Positions 1 through 6,779 of a DNA stretch of 13,582 nucleotides are shown here, piece after piece (position 1 is the stretch's first letter; the number at the start of each line of letters is the position of its first letter). The translations under genes were made by a program, and so were the position numbers. The DNA is from DASVSE01 sp036399715 (GTDB lineage Bacteria > Bacteroidota > Rhodothermia > Rhodothermales > Rubricoccaceae), in the NCBI GenBank assembly GCA_036399715.1, contig DASWMO010000120.1, positions 1 through 13,582 of the forward strand. The letters run 5' to 3'. The notes under the pieces are model-generated. The model was not told the origin of the DNA and did no database searches. It saw only the letters and a list, made by a program, of their open reading frames with translations.

Positions 1-2439
1 GACGGCCGGCGCGAGGCCGTCGGGGAGTTGCTTGAAGAGGCTCCGCGCGGCATCGAGTTCGCCCATCTGGCCCGCGAGCCACGCCAGCGCCGCCTCGCCG
101 GCGACGGCCTCGACGCGGCGCACGCCCGACGAGACGGAGCCCTCGGAGACGATCCGGAACAGGCCGACCTCACCCGTCGAGGGCACGTGCGTGCCGCCGC
201 AGAGCTCGACCGAGGCGGGCAGCGGAACGCCCGCGGCGTCGGTCGCGCCCGCGGGGTCGAAGGTGACAACGCGGACCGACTCACCGTACTTCTCGCCGAA
301 GAGGGCCATCGCGCCGCGCGCCTTCGCCTCGGCGATAGGGACCGCGCGCTCGTCGCCGAGCGGCGTGTTGGCGAGCACGAACGCGTTGACGCGTGCCTCG
401 ACGGCCCGCTGCTGCTCGGGCGTAACACGCTCGGGGCTGGCGAAGTCGAACCGCAGGCGGTCCGGCTCGACGCGCGAGCCGCGCTGCTGGACGCCCTCGC
501 CGAGGCCCTCGCGGAGCGCGGCCTGGAGCAGGTGCGTCGCCGTGTGGTGGCGCATGATGCGCCGCCGCCGGGCCGCGTCGACGGTCGCCGTGACCGCGCC
601 CGAGCGGTCTGATGGCATCCGGTCTACGAGGTGGACCGTCTGCCCGCCGTCGCCCTTGACGGTGTCGAGGACGCGGACCATCTCGCCGCCGACCGTGAGC
701 GTACCCGTGTCGCCGACCTGCCCGCCGGACTCGGCGTAGAACGGCGTTCGGTCGAGGACGATCTCGTGGCGGGCCGCGTCGTCCTCGCCACGCGTCCGCG
801 AGCGGACGATGCGGGCGTCGTCGACCGCGAGCGCGTCGTAGCCGACGAACTCGGTCGGCTGCGTGCCGCCGGCCTCGGGTGCGTCCGCGTCGGGGGCGTG
901 CCACGCGGCCTCGGTCTCGTTGTAGTCGACGGCGAAGCCGGCCGCGGCGCGGGCGCGTGTCCGCTGCTCGCCCATCAGTTCCTCGAAGCGTGCCTCGTCC
1001 ACGCCGAGGCCGCGCTCGCGTGCCATGACGGCGGTGAGGTCGGACGGGAAGCCATACGTGTCGTGGAGCAGGAAGACGACCTCGCCGGGGACGCTTCCCG
1101 CGTGCGTCTGCACGTCCGCAAGCGCCTCGTCGGGAGTCTGGCCGGGATAGGCGCGGGCGAGCAGGGCGAGGGATTTCTTCTTGCCCTTCGTGGGATCGGC
1201 GAGAAGCGGTGCGAGCCCCTCGAACAGTTCGATGCCTGTCCCGAGCGTCTTGAGGAACGCTTCCTCCTCGCCGCGAATAGTCCGCACGATGGTCTCCTGA
1301 TGCTCACGGATCTCGGGGAACGCGTCGCCCATCTCGCGCACGACGGCCGGGACGAGCGCGTGCAGGAACGGCTCGCGGAGCCCGAGTCCCTGGTAGCCGT
1401 AGCGGACCGCCCGCCGGAGGATGCGCCGGATGACGTAGCCGCGCCCCGTGTTGCTCGGCGCGGCGCCGTCGGCAATGGCGAAGACGAGCGTCCGGATGTG
1501 GTCCGCCACGACGCGCATCGCGACGCGCGTCGTCTTGCCCGCCGCGTCGGTCTCGTCGAGCGTGTCGTAGGCCGTCTCGCCGCGCTCGCCCTCCAGCCCG
1601 GCGAGGCGGGCGACGGCGGCGAGGATCGGCGCGAAGAGATCGGTGTCGTAGTTCGAGCCCTTGCCCTGGAGCACGGCGCAGACGCGCTCGAAACCCATGC
1701 CCGTGTCGACGTGCTTGTTCGCGAGCGGCTCCAGCGTCGTCGCATCGCCGTCCTTGCGCGCGTTGTACTGGATGAAAACGAGGTTCCAGATCTCCATCAC
1801 CCGCGGGTCGTCCTTGTTCACGAGCTCGGAGCCGGGCACGATGGCGCGCTCGTGCTCGTCGCGGAGGTCGACGTGGATCTCCGTACACGGGCCGCACGGG
1901 CCGGTGTCGCCCATCATCCAGAAGTTGTCCTTGGAGGACTGGTAGAGGATGTTCTCAGCCGCGAGACCCGTCTCGGACGTCCAGAGCGCCGCCGCCTCGT
2001 CGTCGGGCCCGAGGCCGAGGGCCTCGTCGCCGGCGTGGACGGTCGCGTAGAGCCGCGCCGGGTCCAGCCCCCACCGCCCGACGAGCAGCTCCCACGCCCA
2101 GCGGATCGCCTCGGCCTTGAAGTAGTCCCCGAAGGACCAGTTGCCGAGCATCTCGAAGAACGTGTGGTGGTACGTGTCCAGCCCCACCTCGTCGAGGTCG
2201 TTGTGCTTGCCCGAGACGCGGAGGCACTTCTGCGTATCCGCCGCGCGGACAAACGGGCGCGTGCCGGTCCCGAGGAACACGTCCTTAAACGGGTTCATCC
2301 CGGCGTTGATGAACAGCAGCGTCGGGTCGTCCTCGGGCACGAGCGGCGCCGAGGGCACGATGGTATGGCCCTTCTCGCTGAAAAAGTCCAGGAAGTCCTG
2401 GCGGAGGGCGGCGGCGGTGCGGGGCGGCTGGACGATCAT
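1..2439 (-). CDS. alaS: Alanyl-tRNA synthetase, 3' end cut off by the window edge
   Basis: Cytoplasmic enzyme that charges tRNA-Ala with alanine and hydrolyses wrongly charged Ser- or Gly-tRNA-Ala. The frame is open from ATG 2439 to base 1 (813 codons, no stop), so the C-terminal part is missing. The class II catalytic core has GKHNDL at residues 77-82, DTYHHTFFEMLGNWSFGDYF at 88-107 and a GDTGPCGPCTEIH stretch; DTYGFP lies at 460-465. The editing domain keeps both zinc motifs, HTATH (632-636) and CGGTH (747-751). CGGTH sits about 80 residues later than in E. coli AlaS, partly because of a lysine-rich insertion near 417-450. The core wording is of the Bacteroidota type. It lies 83 nt downstream of lptB on the same strand; a possible promoter box in that gap suggests its own transcription. 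The start is the first ATG and opens with a normal AlaS N-terminus (MIVQPPRTAAALRQDFLDFF). Confidence 0.97.
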   Translation of the reverse strand, partial: MIVQPPRTAAALRQDFLDFFSEKGHTIVPSAPLVPEDDPTLLFINAGMNPFKDVFLGTGTRPFVRAADTQKCLRVSGKHNDLDEVGLDTYHHTFFEMLGNWSFGDYFKAEAIRWAWELLVGRWGLDPARLYATVHAGDEALGLGPDDEAAALWTSETGLAAENILYQSSKDNFWMMGDTGPCGPCTEIHVDLRDEHERAIVPGSELVNKDDPRVMEIWNLVFIQYNARKDGDATTLEPLANKHVDTGMGFERVCAVLQGKGSNYDTDLFAPILAAVARLAGLEGERGETAYDTLDETDAAGKTTRVAMRVVADHIRTLVFAIADGAAPSNTGRGYVIRRILRRAVRYGYQGLGLREPFLHALVPAVVREMGDAFPEIREHQETIVRTIRGEEEAFLKTLGTGIELFEGLAPLLADPTKGKKKSLALLARAYPGQTPDEALADVQTHAGSVPGEVVFLLHDTYGFPSDLTAVMARERGLGVDEARFEELMGEQRTRARAAAGFAVDYNETEAAWHAPDADAPEAGGTQPTEFVGYDALAVDDARIVRSRTRGEDDAARHEIVLDRTPFYAESGGQVGDTGTLTVGGEMVRVLDTVKGDGGQTVHLVDRMPSDRSGAVTATVDAARRRRIMRHHTATHLLQAALREGLGEGVQQRGSRVEPDRLRFDFASPERVTPEQQRAVEARVNAFVLANTPLGDERAVPIAEAKARGAMALFGEKYGESVRVVTFDPAGATDAAGVPLPASVELCGGTHVPSTGEVGLFRIVSEGSVSSGVRRVEAVAGEAALAWLAGQMGELDAARSLFKQLPDGLAPAV

Positions 2440-2462
2440 CGGCGGAGCGTGTGGCAGACGCC

Positions 2463-2470
2463 GAAAGCTA
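2463..2470 (-). promoter_or_regulatory. Possible -7 promoter box for alaS (TAGCTTTC)
   Basis: On the minus strand TAGCTTTC lies 24 nt before the alaS ATG in the otherwise very GC-rich 83-nt gap after lptB. It resembles the Bacteroidota -7 consensus TAnnTTTG. No TTG is seen at the expected -33 position, so the call is tentative. A close relative (TAGCTTGC) sits 20 nt before prfA. Confidence 0.3.
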
Positions 2471-2522
2471 CCGCGGGGCCTCGCCGCCGACGGGGGATAC
2501 GCCGTGAGACTGTCCCGCGGCC

Positions 2523-3308
2523 CTACCCGCTGTAGCGCTCCAGGGTAAAGTTCTCCCCGAGGTACCGCCGCCGGACCTCCTCATTGGCCGCCAGTTCCTC
2601 GGCCGTGCCCGACGTAAAGATCTGGCCGTCGTAGAGCAGGTAGGCGCGGTCCGTGATCGCGAGCGTCTCGTGGACGTTGTGGTCCGTGATGAGGACGCCG
2701 ATGCCGCGCTCCTTGAGCCGCGCGACGACGGCCATGATGTCTTCGACGGCGATGGGGTCGACGCCCGCAAAGGGCTCGTCGAGCAAGATGAAGCCGGGAC
2801 GCGTGGCGAGGGCGCGGGCGATCTCGGTCCGCCGCCGCTCGCCGCCCGAGAGCTGGTGGCCCTTGCTCCGGCGGACGGTTTCGAGCCCGAACTCGGAGAT
2901 GAGATCGTCGACGCGCACCTCGCGGTCGGCCTTCGTCATCTTCTGGAAGTCGAGGACGGCGCGGAGGTTGTCCTCGACCGTGAGCGTCCCGAAGACGGAC
3001 GCCTCCTGGGCGAGGTAGCCGATCCCGCGGCGGGCACGGCGGTACATCGGCATGCGCGTGATGCGCGTCGGCTCCTCGCCCTCGCGGCCGAGAAAGACGT
3101 CGCCCTTGTCCGGCCGGACCATCCCGACGACCATGTGGAAGGTCGTCGTCTTGCCGGCCCCGTTCGGCCCGAGCAGGCCCACGCACGTTCCCTGCTCGAC
3201 ATGCAGCGAGACGCCGTCCACCACGGTCCGGCGGCGGTACCGCTTGACGAGGCCGGCCGCGCGGAGCACGAGCGGCTTCGGGAGCAGGAGCGACGGGGGC
3301 GAGTCCAT
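2523..3308 (-). CDS. lptB: LPS export ABC transporter ATP-binding protein LptB
   Basis: Cytoplasmic ATPase that powers LptFG to pull lipopolysaccharide from the inner membrane and push it along the Lpt bridge. The 261-residue product is a single ABC domain of usual length: Walker A GPNGAGKTT (47-55), Q-loop Gln101, signature LSGGE (153-157) followed by RRR, Walker B FILLDE (173-178), then the LptB-typical PFAGVDPIAV, and H-loop His210 in ITDHN. ATG 3308 was chosen because it lies 29 nt after the stop of the upstream OstA-like gene and gives a normal LptB N-terminus. Reading upstream to 3437 would add 43 Ala/Arg/Pro residues that are the antisense-frame image of the upstream gene's 3' repeats. 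It is the third gene of the lptC-ostA-lptB operon. No Shine-Dalgarno sequence is evident. Confidence 0.96.
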   Translation of the reverse strand: MDSPPSLLLPKPLVLRAAGLVKRYRRRTVVDGVSLHVEQGTCVGLLGPNGAGKTTTFHMVVGMVRPDKGDVFLGREGEEPTRITRMPMYRRARRGIGYLAQEASVFGTLTVEDNLRAVLDFQKMTKADREVRVDDLISEFGLETVRRSKGHQLSGGERRRTEIARALATRPGFILLDEPFAGVDPIAVEDIMAVVARLKERGIGVLITDHNVHETLAITDRAYLLYDGQIFTSGTAEELAANEEVRRRYLGENFTLERYSG

Positions 3309-3337
3309 GGAGGGCGGCGGAACGGGCGAACGCAGTC

Positions 3338-4987
3338 TTACTCGGGCGGACGCGCCGCCTCGGGCGAGCGGGGCGCCTCGGGCGGGCGGAGCGCCTCGGG
3401 CGGCGGGCCGTAGTCGGAGAGCCAGCGGGCTTCCCACCCGTCTGCGTCGAGGACGGCCGCGTGCGTCGGCGCGGCGTCGGGCGTGAACGTGTAGCCGGCG
3501 AGGCGCGTGCCCTCGGGAACGATGCGCGGGCCGTAGGTCGTCCCGGCGACGCCGCCGTAGCCGCGGACCTCGCGGATCGTGCCGCGCTCGAAGAGGACCG
3601 CGAGGCTGTCCGCCGAGAGGCGGTCCGCGCCGGCGAGGCGGGCGGCCGCGCCCGTCCCCTCGGCGCGGAACGTAAACGCCTCAGCGGTCGGCCAGACGGC
3701 GAGGCGCCGGAGGCTGTCGCCCTCGAAGAACGCCTGCATGCGCCCGCCAGCAAGTTGCTGCACGCGCCCGACGGTCGAGTCCACGCGCGCCGAGAATGCG
3801 CCCCCAACGACGAGCAGCGTATCCGTCCGGCCCGCGCGGCTCGTAACGAACAGCGTATCGCCCGTGAGTTGCGCACCGCTTGCCCAGACGGAGGGCCGAG
3901 CACGCCCGAACAGGCCGAGTCGGTCTGTGGCGTCGCCCCCGGCAGGGGTTCGGCGCGTGAGGTGGACCGAGTCCGCGACGGCGACCAGGCGGCCGTCGAC
4001 GACGCGGGCACCGCCCCAGGCAGTCAGGACGGTCGTCGTGTCGCCACGTGCGACGCGGCGGGCCGCATCGAGGCGGGGCGCGCGGACGAGCGTCGTGTCG
4101 ACGCCGCCGTCTCGCCCGCGGAGCGACACGAGGAGCGGGTCGCGGGGCGTGTCGCCCGTCTCGCCGCGCGCCTGTGCCGTCTCGGCCTGCCCGTCGTAAA
4201 TCAGTTCCTCGCCGAAGAGGAACGTGCGCTGCGAGCTATCGGCGGGCGCGGCACCTGCCCGCCCCCCCGGCGCGCGGCCAGACCCGATCCGTTCGAGCGC
4301 CGCCTCGCCGTAGGCGCGCGCGCGCTCGGTCCGCCGGAAGTAGACGAGCGAGTCGGCTGCGAGGCGCGTGTCGGGCCGGCGGAGGCGGACATCCCCGGCG
4401 ACGTCGGCGCGCTGGATGCGGGCGTCGTAGGTGCCGCGTGCGGCCGTGAGGACCGAGGTCGAGTCGACGAGGCGTAGCGGGCCTGTCAGGCGCGCCGTGC
4501 GCGTGCCGGCGCTGTAGGTCCCGGCAGGGGCCGTGATGACGGCCCCGCGGTGGAGGATGCGCCCGCCGCCCGAGAACGTCGAGACCTCCGTCTGCGTGTC
4601 ATGGGACATCGCGGGCGCGAGCAGGACCGACTCGCCGTCCTCGACGCGGACGGACGCCGTCGCCTCGGCGACGCGCGTGTCGGAGTGGTAAAGGACCTGG
4701 TCGGCCGTGAGCGTGTTGCGCCCCGAGACGATCCGGACGCCGCCGCGGAGCATCACCTCGGCGCGGCGCTCGTCGTAGACGGCCGACCTCGACGAGAGCA
4801 GCGTCGTGTCCTGCCGCAGGCGGACGTTGCCGTCGAGGCGCCGGATGACGCCCGCCGAGTCTGACTCGACCGTCACGAGGTCGGCGTTGAGGATCTCGAC
4901 CGTCCGTGTCTGCGCCGCGGCAGGAGCGGCGAGGAGGGCGAACAGAAGGGCGGCTTGAGCGAGGCGCCGGGTGTGACGGGCCGTCAT
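3338..4987 (-). CDS. OstA/LptA-family periplasmic LPS transport protein
   Basis: Predicted periplasmic bridge component that carries lipopolysaccharide between LptC and the outer-membrane LptD. The 549-residue product has a classic signal peptide (RR at 7-8, hydrophobic 9-25, likely cleavage AAA|QT after residue 25). Residues about 28-230 form successive short beta repeats typical of the OstA fold (LDGNVRLRQDTTLLSSRSAVY; VLYHSDTRVAEATASVRVEDG). The C-terminal half has the Bacteroidota OstA pattern GGRMQAFFEGDSLRRLAVWP (414-433) and IREVRGYGG. It is much longer than E. coli LptA (185 residues), as is usual for Bacteroidota OstA-like proteins, and too short, without a barrel, to be LptD. The last 20 residues are a Pro/Glu-rich repeat. 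Its ATG overlaps the lptC stop (ATGA), implying translational coupling. Exact equivalence to LptA is inferred from family and context. Confidence 0.85.
   Translation of the reverse strand: MTARHTRRLAQAALLFALLAAPAAAQTRTVEILNADLVTVESDSAGVIRRLDGNVRLRQDTTLLSSRSAVYDERRAEVMLRGGVRIVSGRNTLTADQVLYHSDTRVAEATASVRVEDGESVLLAPAMSHDTQTEVSTFSGGGRILHRGAVITAPAGTYSAGTRTARLTGPLRLVDSTSVLTAARGTYDARIQRADVAGDVRLRRPDTRLAADSLVYFRRTERARAYGEAALERIGSGRAPGGRAGAAPADSSQRTFLFGEELIYDGQAETAQARGETGDTPRDPLLVSLRGRDGGVDTTLVRAPRLDAARRVARGDTTTVLTAWGGARVVDGRLVAVADSVHLTRRTPAGGDATDRLGLFGRARPSVWASGAQLTGDTLFVTSRAGRTDTLLVVGGAFSARVDSTVGRVQQLAGGRMQAFFEGDSLRRLAVWPTAEAFTFRAEGTGAAARLAGADRLSADSLAVLFERGTIREVRGYGGVAGTTYGPRIVPEGTRLAGYTFTPDAAPTHAAVLDADGWEARWLSDYGPPPEALRPPEAPRSPEAARPPE
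3341..3412. repeat. Four 18-bp tandem repeats at the 3' end of the ostA-like gene
   Basis: Four copies of an 18-bp unit beginning CTCGGGCG start at 3341, 3359, 3377 and 3395 on the plus strand; the first and last diverge most. On the coding (minus) strand they give the hexapeptide series PPEALR, PPEAPR, SPEAAR, PPE-stop. As the unit is a multiple of three, copy number can change without a frameshift. Confidence 0.85.
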
Positions 4988-5925
4988 TGCCGGACCTCGA
5001 TCTGGCCCGATGCGCGGCGGAACGAGTAGCGCGTGAGGTCGGCCGCGGCGTCGAGGCCGACGCCGCGGACGCGCTCGCCGGGGCCATCGAACGTGAACGC
5101 GCCGGGCGCGCGGAACCGGCCCGCCGACTCATCCCACACGACGAGGCCGGAGTCAAGGCGCCGCCCGCTGGCCGCGTCGACGCGTGCGCCGCCAGCGGCC
5201 TCGTAGCGCGCGCCGCCGGCGGCCCCGCGGAGCGTCTGCGCGCGGACGGTCGCGTTGGCGCGACCGCTCAGCGTCGCCGTCGCGCCGCCGGTCGCCGTGA
5301 AGGCCCCGCCGCGCGTCGCCGAGATGCGCGCCGCCTCGACGCGCGCGCCGCCGATGGCCGCCGTCGCGCCGCCTGAGGCCGTCACGTCGCCGTCGCGGGT
5401 CGCCGCAATACGCGCCGCCGTGACGCGGGCACCATCGCCGCCGGTCGCCTCGGCGCGGCCCTCGGCGACAAGCCGGCCCGTCGCCTCGTGGAGCCACGCG
5501 CGCTCGGCCGTGACCGTCGCGACGGGCGTGCCGGCAGCGTCGTACAGCCGGACCGAGATGCGGGCCGCGGGTTCGCCTGCGGCGGCGTCCGGCGGCGGCC
5601 CGAGAAAGACAGCCGACGAGTCGCCGGGATCGGCCGGGCTCACCCCGACGGCGGCGAGGCCCTCGGCCGGCGCGCGGCGGTAGCGCGCGAGGTACGGCGC
5701 GTCGACGTCGAGCGTCGGCCGGCCGGCCTCGGTCGTGCGCAGGCGCGCGCCCCATGTCTCGGCGTCTGGCAGGTCCTCTACGGTGACGCCCTCGGGCAGG
5801 CCCGGCGGCGGCGTCCGGACGCACCCGGCCAGCGCGGCGCCGAGCGGGACGGCGGCGAGCAGCGCCGCCGCGATCCGCGCAGCGGCGAGGGCGAGCAGGG
5901 GACGGCGGGGCGTCACAGAGGGCAC
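4984..5925 (-). CDS. lptC: LptC-like LPS export lipoprotein with expanded beta-repeat region
   Basis: Inner-membrane-anchored periplasmic protein expected to receive LPS from LptBFG and pass it to the OstA/LptA bridge. The 313-residue product starts with a lipoprotein signal: arginines at 7-8, hydrophobic 10-33 and lipobox LAGC with Cys35. DAETWGARLRTTEAGRPTLD (54-73) and the C-terminal RYSFRRASGQIEV fit the LptC family of Bacteroidota. E. coli LptC has 191 residues; the excess is mainly residues 124-255, which include two near-identical 28-residue units (165-192 and 193-220) and a degenerate third. The start is GTG 5925; I see no ATG that would keep the signal peptide. It leads the operon and its TGA overlaps the next ATG. 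The call rests on pattern and context; a different OstA-fold lipoprotein is the alternative. Confidence 0.8.
   Translation of the reverse strand: MPSVTPRRPLLALAAARIAAALLAAVPLGAALAGCVRTPPPGLPEGVTVEDLPDAETWGARLRTTEAGRPTLDVDAPYLARYRRAPAEGLAAVGVSPADPGDSSAVFLGPPPDAAAGEPAARISVRLYDAAGTPVATVTAERAWLHEATGRLVAEGRAEATGGDGARVTAARIAATRDGDVTASGGATAAIGGARVEAARISATRGGAFTATGGATATLSGRANATVRAQTLRGAAGGARYEAAGGARVDAASGRRLDSGLVVWDESAGRFRAPGAFTFDGPGERVRGVGLDAAADLTRYSFRRASGQIEVRQ
5266..5433. repeat. Tandem 84-bp in-frame duplication inside lptC
   Basis: Two adjacent 84-bp segments (5350-5433 and 5266-5349) encode matching 28-residue units starting GARVTAARIAATR and GARVEAARISATR and ending in SGGATAA / TGGATAT motifs. 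A third, more diverged copy seems to follow from residue 221. The pattern suggests recent duplication of one or two beta-strand turns. Confidence 0.8.
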
Positions 5926-5956
5926 GGGCGCCGTCGGCGCACGGGGGCAGGGCCGG

Positions 5957-5964
5957 CGAAGGTA
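5957..5964 (-). promoter_or_regulatory. Possible -7 promoter box for the lpt operon (TACCTTCG)
   Basis: Minus-strand TACCTTCG lies 32 nt before the lptC GTG and resembles the Bacteroidota TAnnTTTG box. Its -33 region coincides with the inverted repeat at 5966-6000. No clear TTG element is present, so the assignment is weak. Confidence 0.28.
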
Positions 5965-5965
5965 G

Positions 5966-6000
5966 CCCGGCCGCCGGACGGGTCGAATCGACCGGCCGGG
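5966..6000. promoter_or_regulatory. Nested inverted repeat, possible operator upstream of lptC
   Basis: Outer arms CCCGGCC (5966-5972) and GGCCGGG (5994-6000) enclose a perfect odd palindrome GGTCGA-A-TCGACC (5981-5993). It sits just upstream of the candidate lptC -7 box, where a regulator could act on the -33 region. Its function is inferred from symmetry and position only; GC-rich DNA makes short symmetric runs common. Confidence 0.35.
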
Positions 6001-6256
6001 TTACGGTTCGACCCCCGGCGGCGACGCGGCGTCCCGGAGCCCACGCGCCCCGGCGCGGGGCGTCAGGCGGCCTCGCACGCGCCATCGATGCGCCGGACCC
6101 GCGCTCGGGCGCCATTGGGCGCCGCAGATGTCGCTTCGGCGTCCCCGCTGCTCGGACCAGAGGCAGGTGCGGTACGATATTCGTCCCGGTGGCCGATGTC
6201 GGGACTGTCCGGCTCCGCGTGCCCCCCTCCTTTCCGGCCCTTCGGCGGCCGCACCC

Positions 6257-6661
6257 ATGAACTTCACCTTCCAGAAAGCGTCCCAGACGGCCGTCGTCGT
6301 CCGCATCGGCAAGGCCCTCGACTTCCGCAACGCCGCCGAGTTCAAGGCGGCCTGCCAGGAGCACGCCCGACAGGGCATCCGGTACTACGTCCTCGACTTC
6401 TCGTCGACGGGCATTCTGGACTCGACGGGACTCGGCGTCATCTTCTCGCTGTACCGCCAGCTCACGCCGGCCGGCGGGCAGGTCGTGTTCGCGAGCGTGA
6501 GCCGGCCCGTGCAGGTCGTCGTGCAGCTCACGCGCACCTACAAGGTCTTCCGCCAGTTCCCGAGCGTCGAGGCGGCCCTCGAAGCCGGCGCGGCCGCGGC
6601 TGGCCCCGCCCAGATCGGCGGCGGCGAGGCGCACCCGCACCAGCCGACGGGCACGGTCTAG
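6257..6661 (+). CDS. STAS-domain anti-sigma-factor antagonist (RsbV/SpoIIAA-like)
   Basis: Small cytoplasmic switch protein expected to bind and sequester its cognate RsbW-type kinase when unphosphorylated. The 134-residue product has one STAS domain at about 3-110. ILDSTGLGVI (53-62) matches the phospho-acceptor loop of RsbV/SpoIIAA, placing the phosphorylated serine at Ser56; VLDFSSTG before it is the usual core strand. The last 25 residues are Ala/Gly/His/Pro-rich and probably disordered. ATG 6257 was chosen because it opens directly into the first STAS strand (MNFTFQKASQTAVVVRIGKA); reading from 6128 would add 43 Arg/Pro-rich residues unlike any STAS protein. The kinase and phosphatase genes follow on the same strand after a 118-bp spacer holding a terminator-like hairpin. 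The target sigma factor or other partner is not in the window. Confidence 0.92.
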   Translation: MNFTFQKASQTAVVVRIGKALDFRNAAEFKAACQEHARQGIRYYVLDFSSTGILDSTGLGVIFSLYRQLTPAGGQVVFASVSRPVQVVVQLTRTYKVFRQFPSVEAALEAGAAAAGPAQIGGGEAHPHQPTGTV

Positions 6662-6670
6662 ACCCACCGG

Positions 6671-6701
6671 CCCGGACGGTCCGGCGTCGGCCCGGTCCGG
6701 G
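6671..6701. repeat. Inverted repeat after the STAS gene
   Basis: Arms CCCGGAC (6671-6677) and GTCCGGG (6695-6701) can form a 7-bp stem. The left arm can instead pair with GTCCGG at 6679-6684. There is no T-tract, so it is not itself a standard terminator. It could protect the STAS mRNA 3' end or compete with the downstream hairpin. Confidence 0.4.
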
Positions 6702-6725
6702 ACTACCAGGCGGAAGACGCCGCGC

Positions 6726-6748
6726 GCAGGCCCGAGGGCCCGCTTTTT
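6726..6748 (+). terminator. Terminator-like hairpin with T5 tail inside the switch operon
   Basis: GCAGGCC (6726-6732) pairs with GGCCCGC (6737-6743) across a four-base loop, with one A-C mismatch, followed at once by TTTTT (6744-6748). This fits a short intrinsic terminator 32 nt before the kinase ATG. Partial termination would give more STAS antagonist than kinase. The mismatch and short T-run make its strength uncertain. Confidence 0.5.
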
Positions 6749-6779
6749 CGCATCCCATCTGGCCCGCTCGGGCATCGGA

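Larger units (their letters stand above)
5926..6256. other. Divergent intergenic region between lptC and the STAS gene
   Basis: This 331-bp gap should carry promoters for both the minus-strand lpt operon and the plus-strand switch operon. Seen in it: a TACCTTCG box near lptC, a nested inverted repeat at 5966-6000, a GC hairpin at 6046-6062 (six-base arms CGCCCC/GGGGCG, five-base loop), an eight-base palindrome CATCGATG at 6083-6090, and a direct repeat of GGGCGCC at 6107-6113 and 6117-6123 spaced ten bases apart. The only AT-rich patch is GGTACGATATTCG around 6171-6183, a candidate promoter area for the STAS gene. I see no credible gene here. Confidence 0.6.

Noticed and set aside
631..2535. 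Long plus-strand open frame of 634 codons
   Set aside because: It lies antisense to alaS, whose conserved motifs are unbroken; its product is Arg/Glu/Val-rich with no recognisable domain, as expected from the complementary frame of GC-rich DNA.
3341..3412. CRISPR-like or intergenic satellite array
   Set aside because: The 18-bp units are contiguous without spacers and keep the reading frame of the ostA-like gene up to its stop.
3309..3437. Longer start for LptB
   Set aside because: The extra residues mirror the 18-bp repeats of the ostA-like gene in another frame and would force a 100-nt overlap.
3338..4987. LptD (full outer-membrane LPS assembly barrel)
   Set aside because: Only 549 residues, and the C-terminal part shows OstA-like repeats and a Pro/Glu tail rather than a barrel ending in an aromatic residue.
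6128..6256. Longer start for the STAS protein
   Set aside because: The added 43 residues are Arg/Cys/Pro-rich and unlike STAS proteins, which normally begin a few residues before the first beta strand, as ATG 6257 gives.
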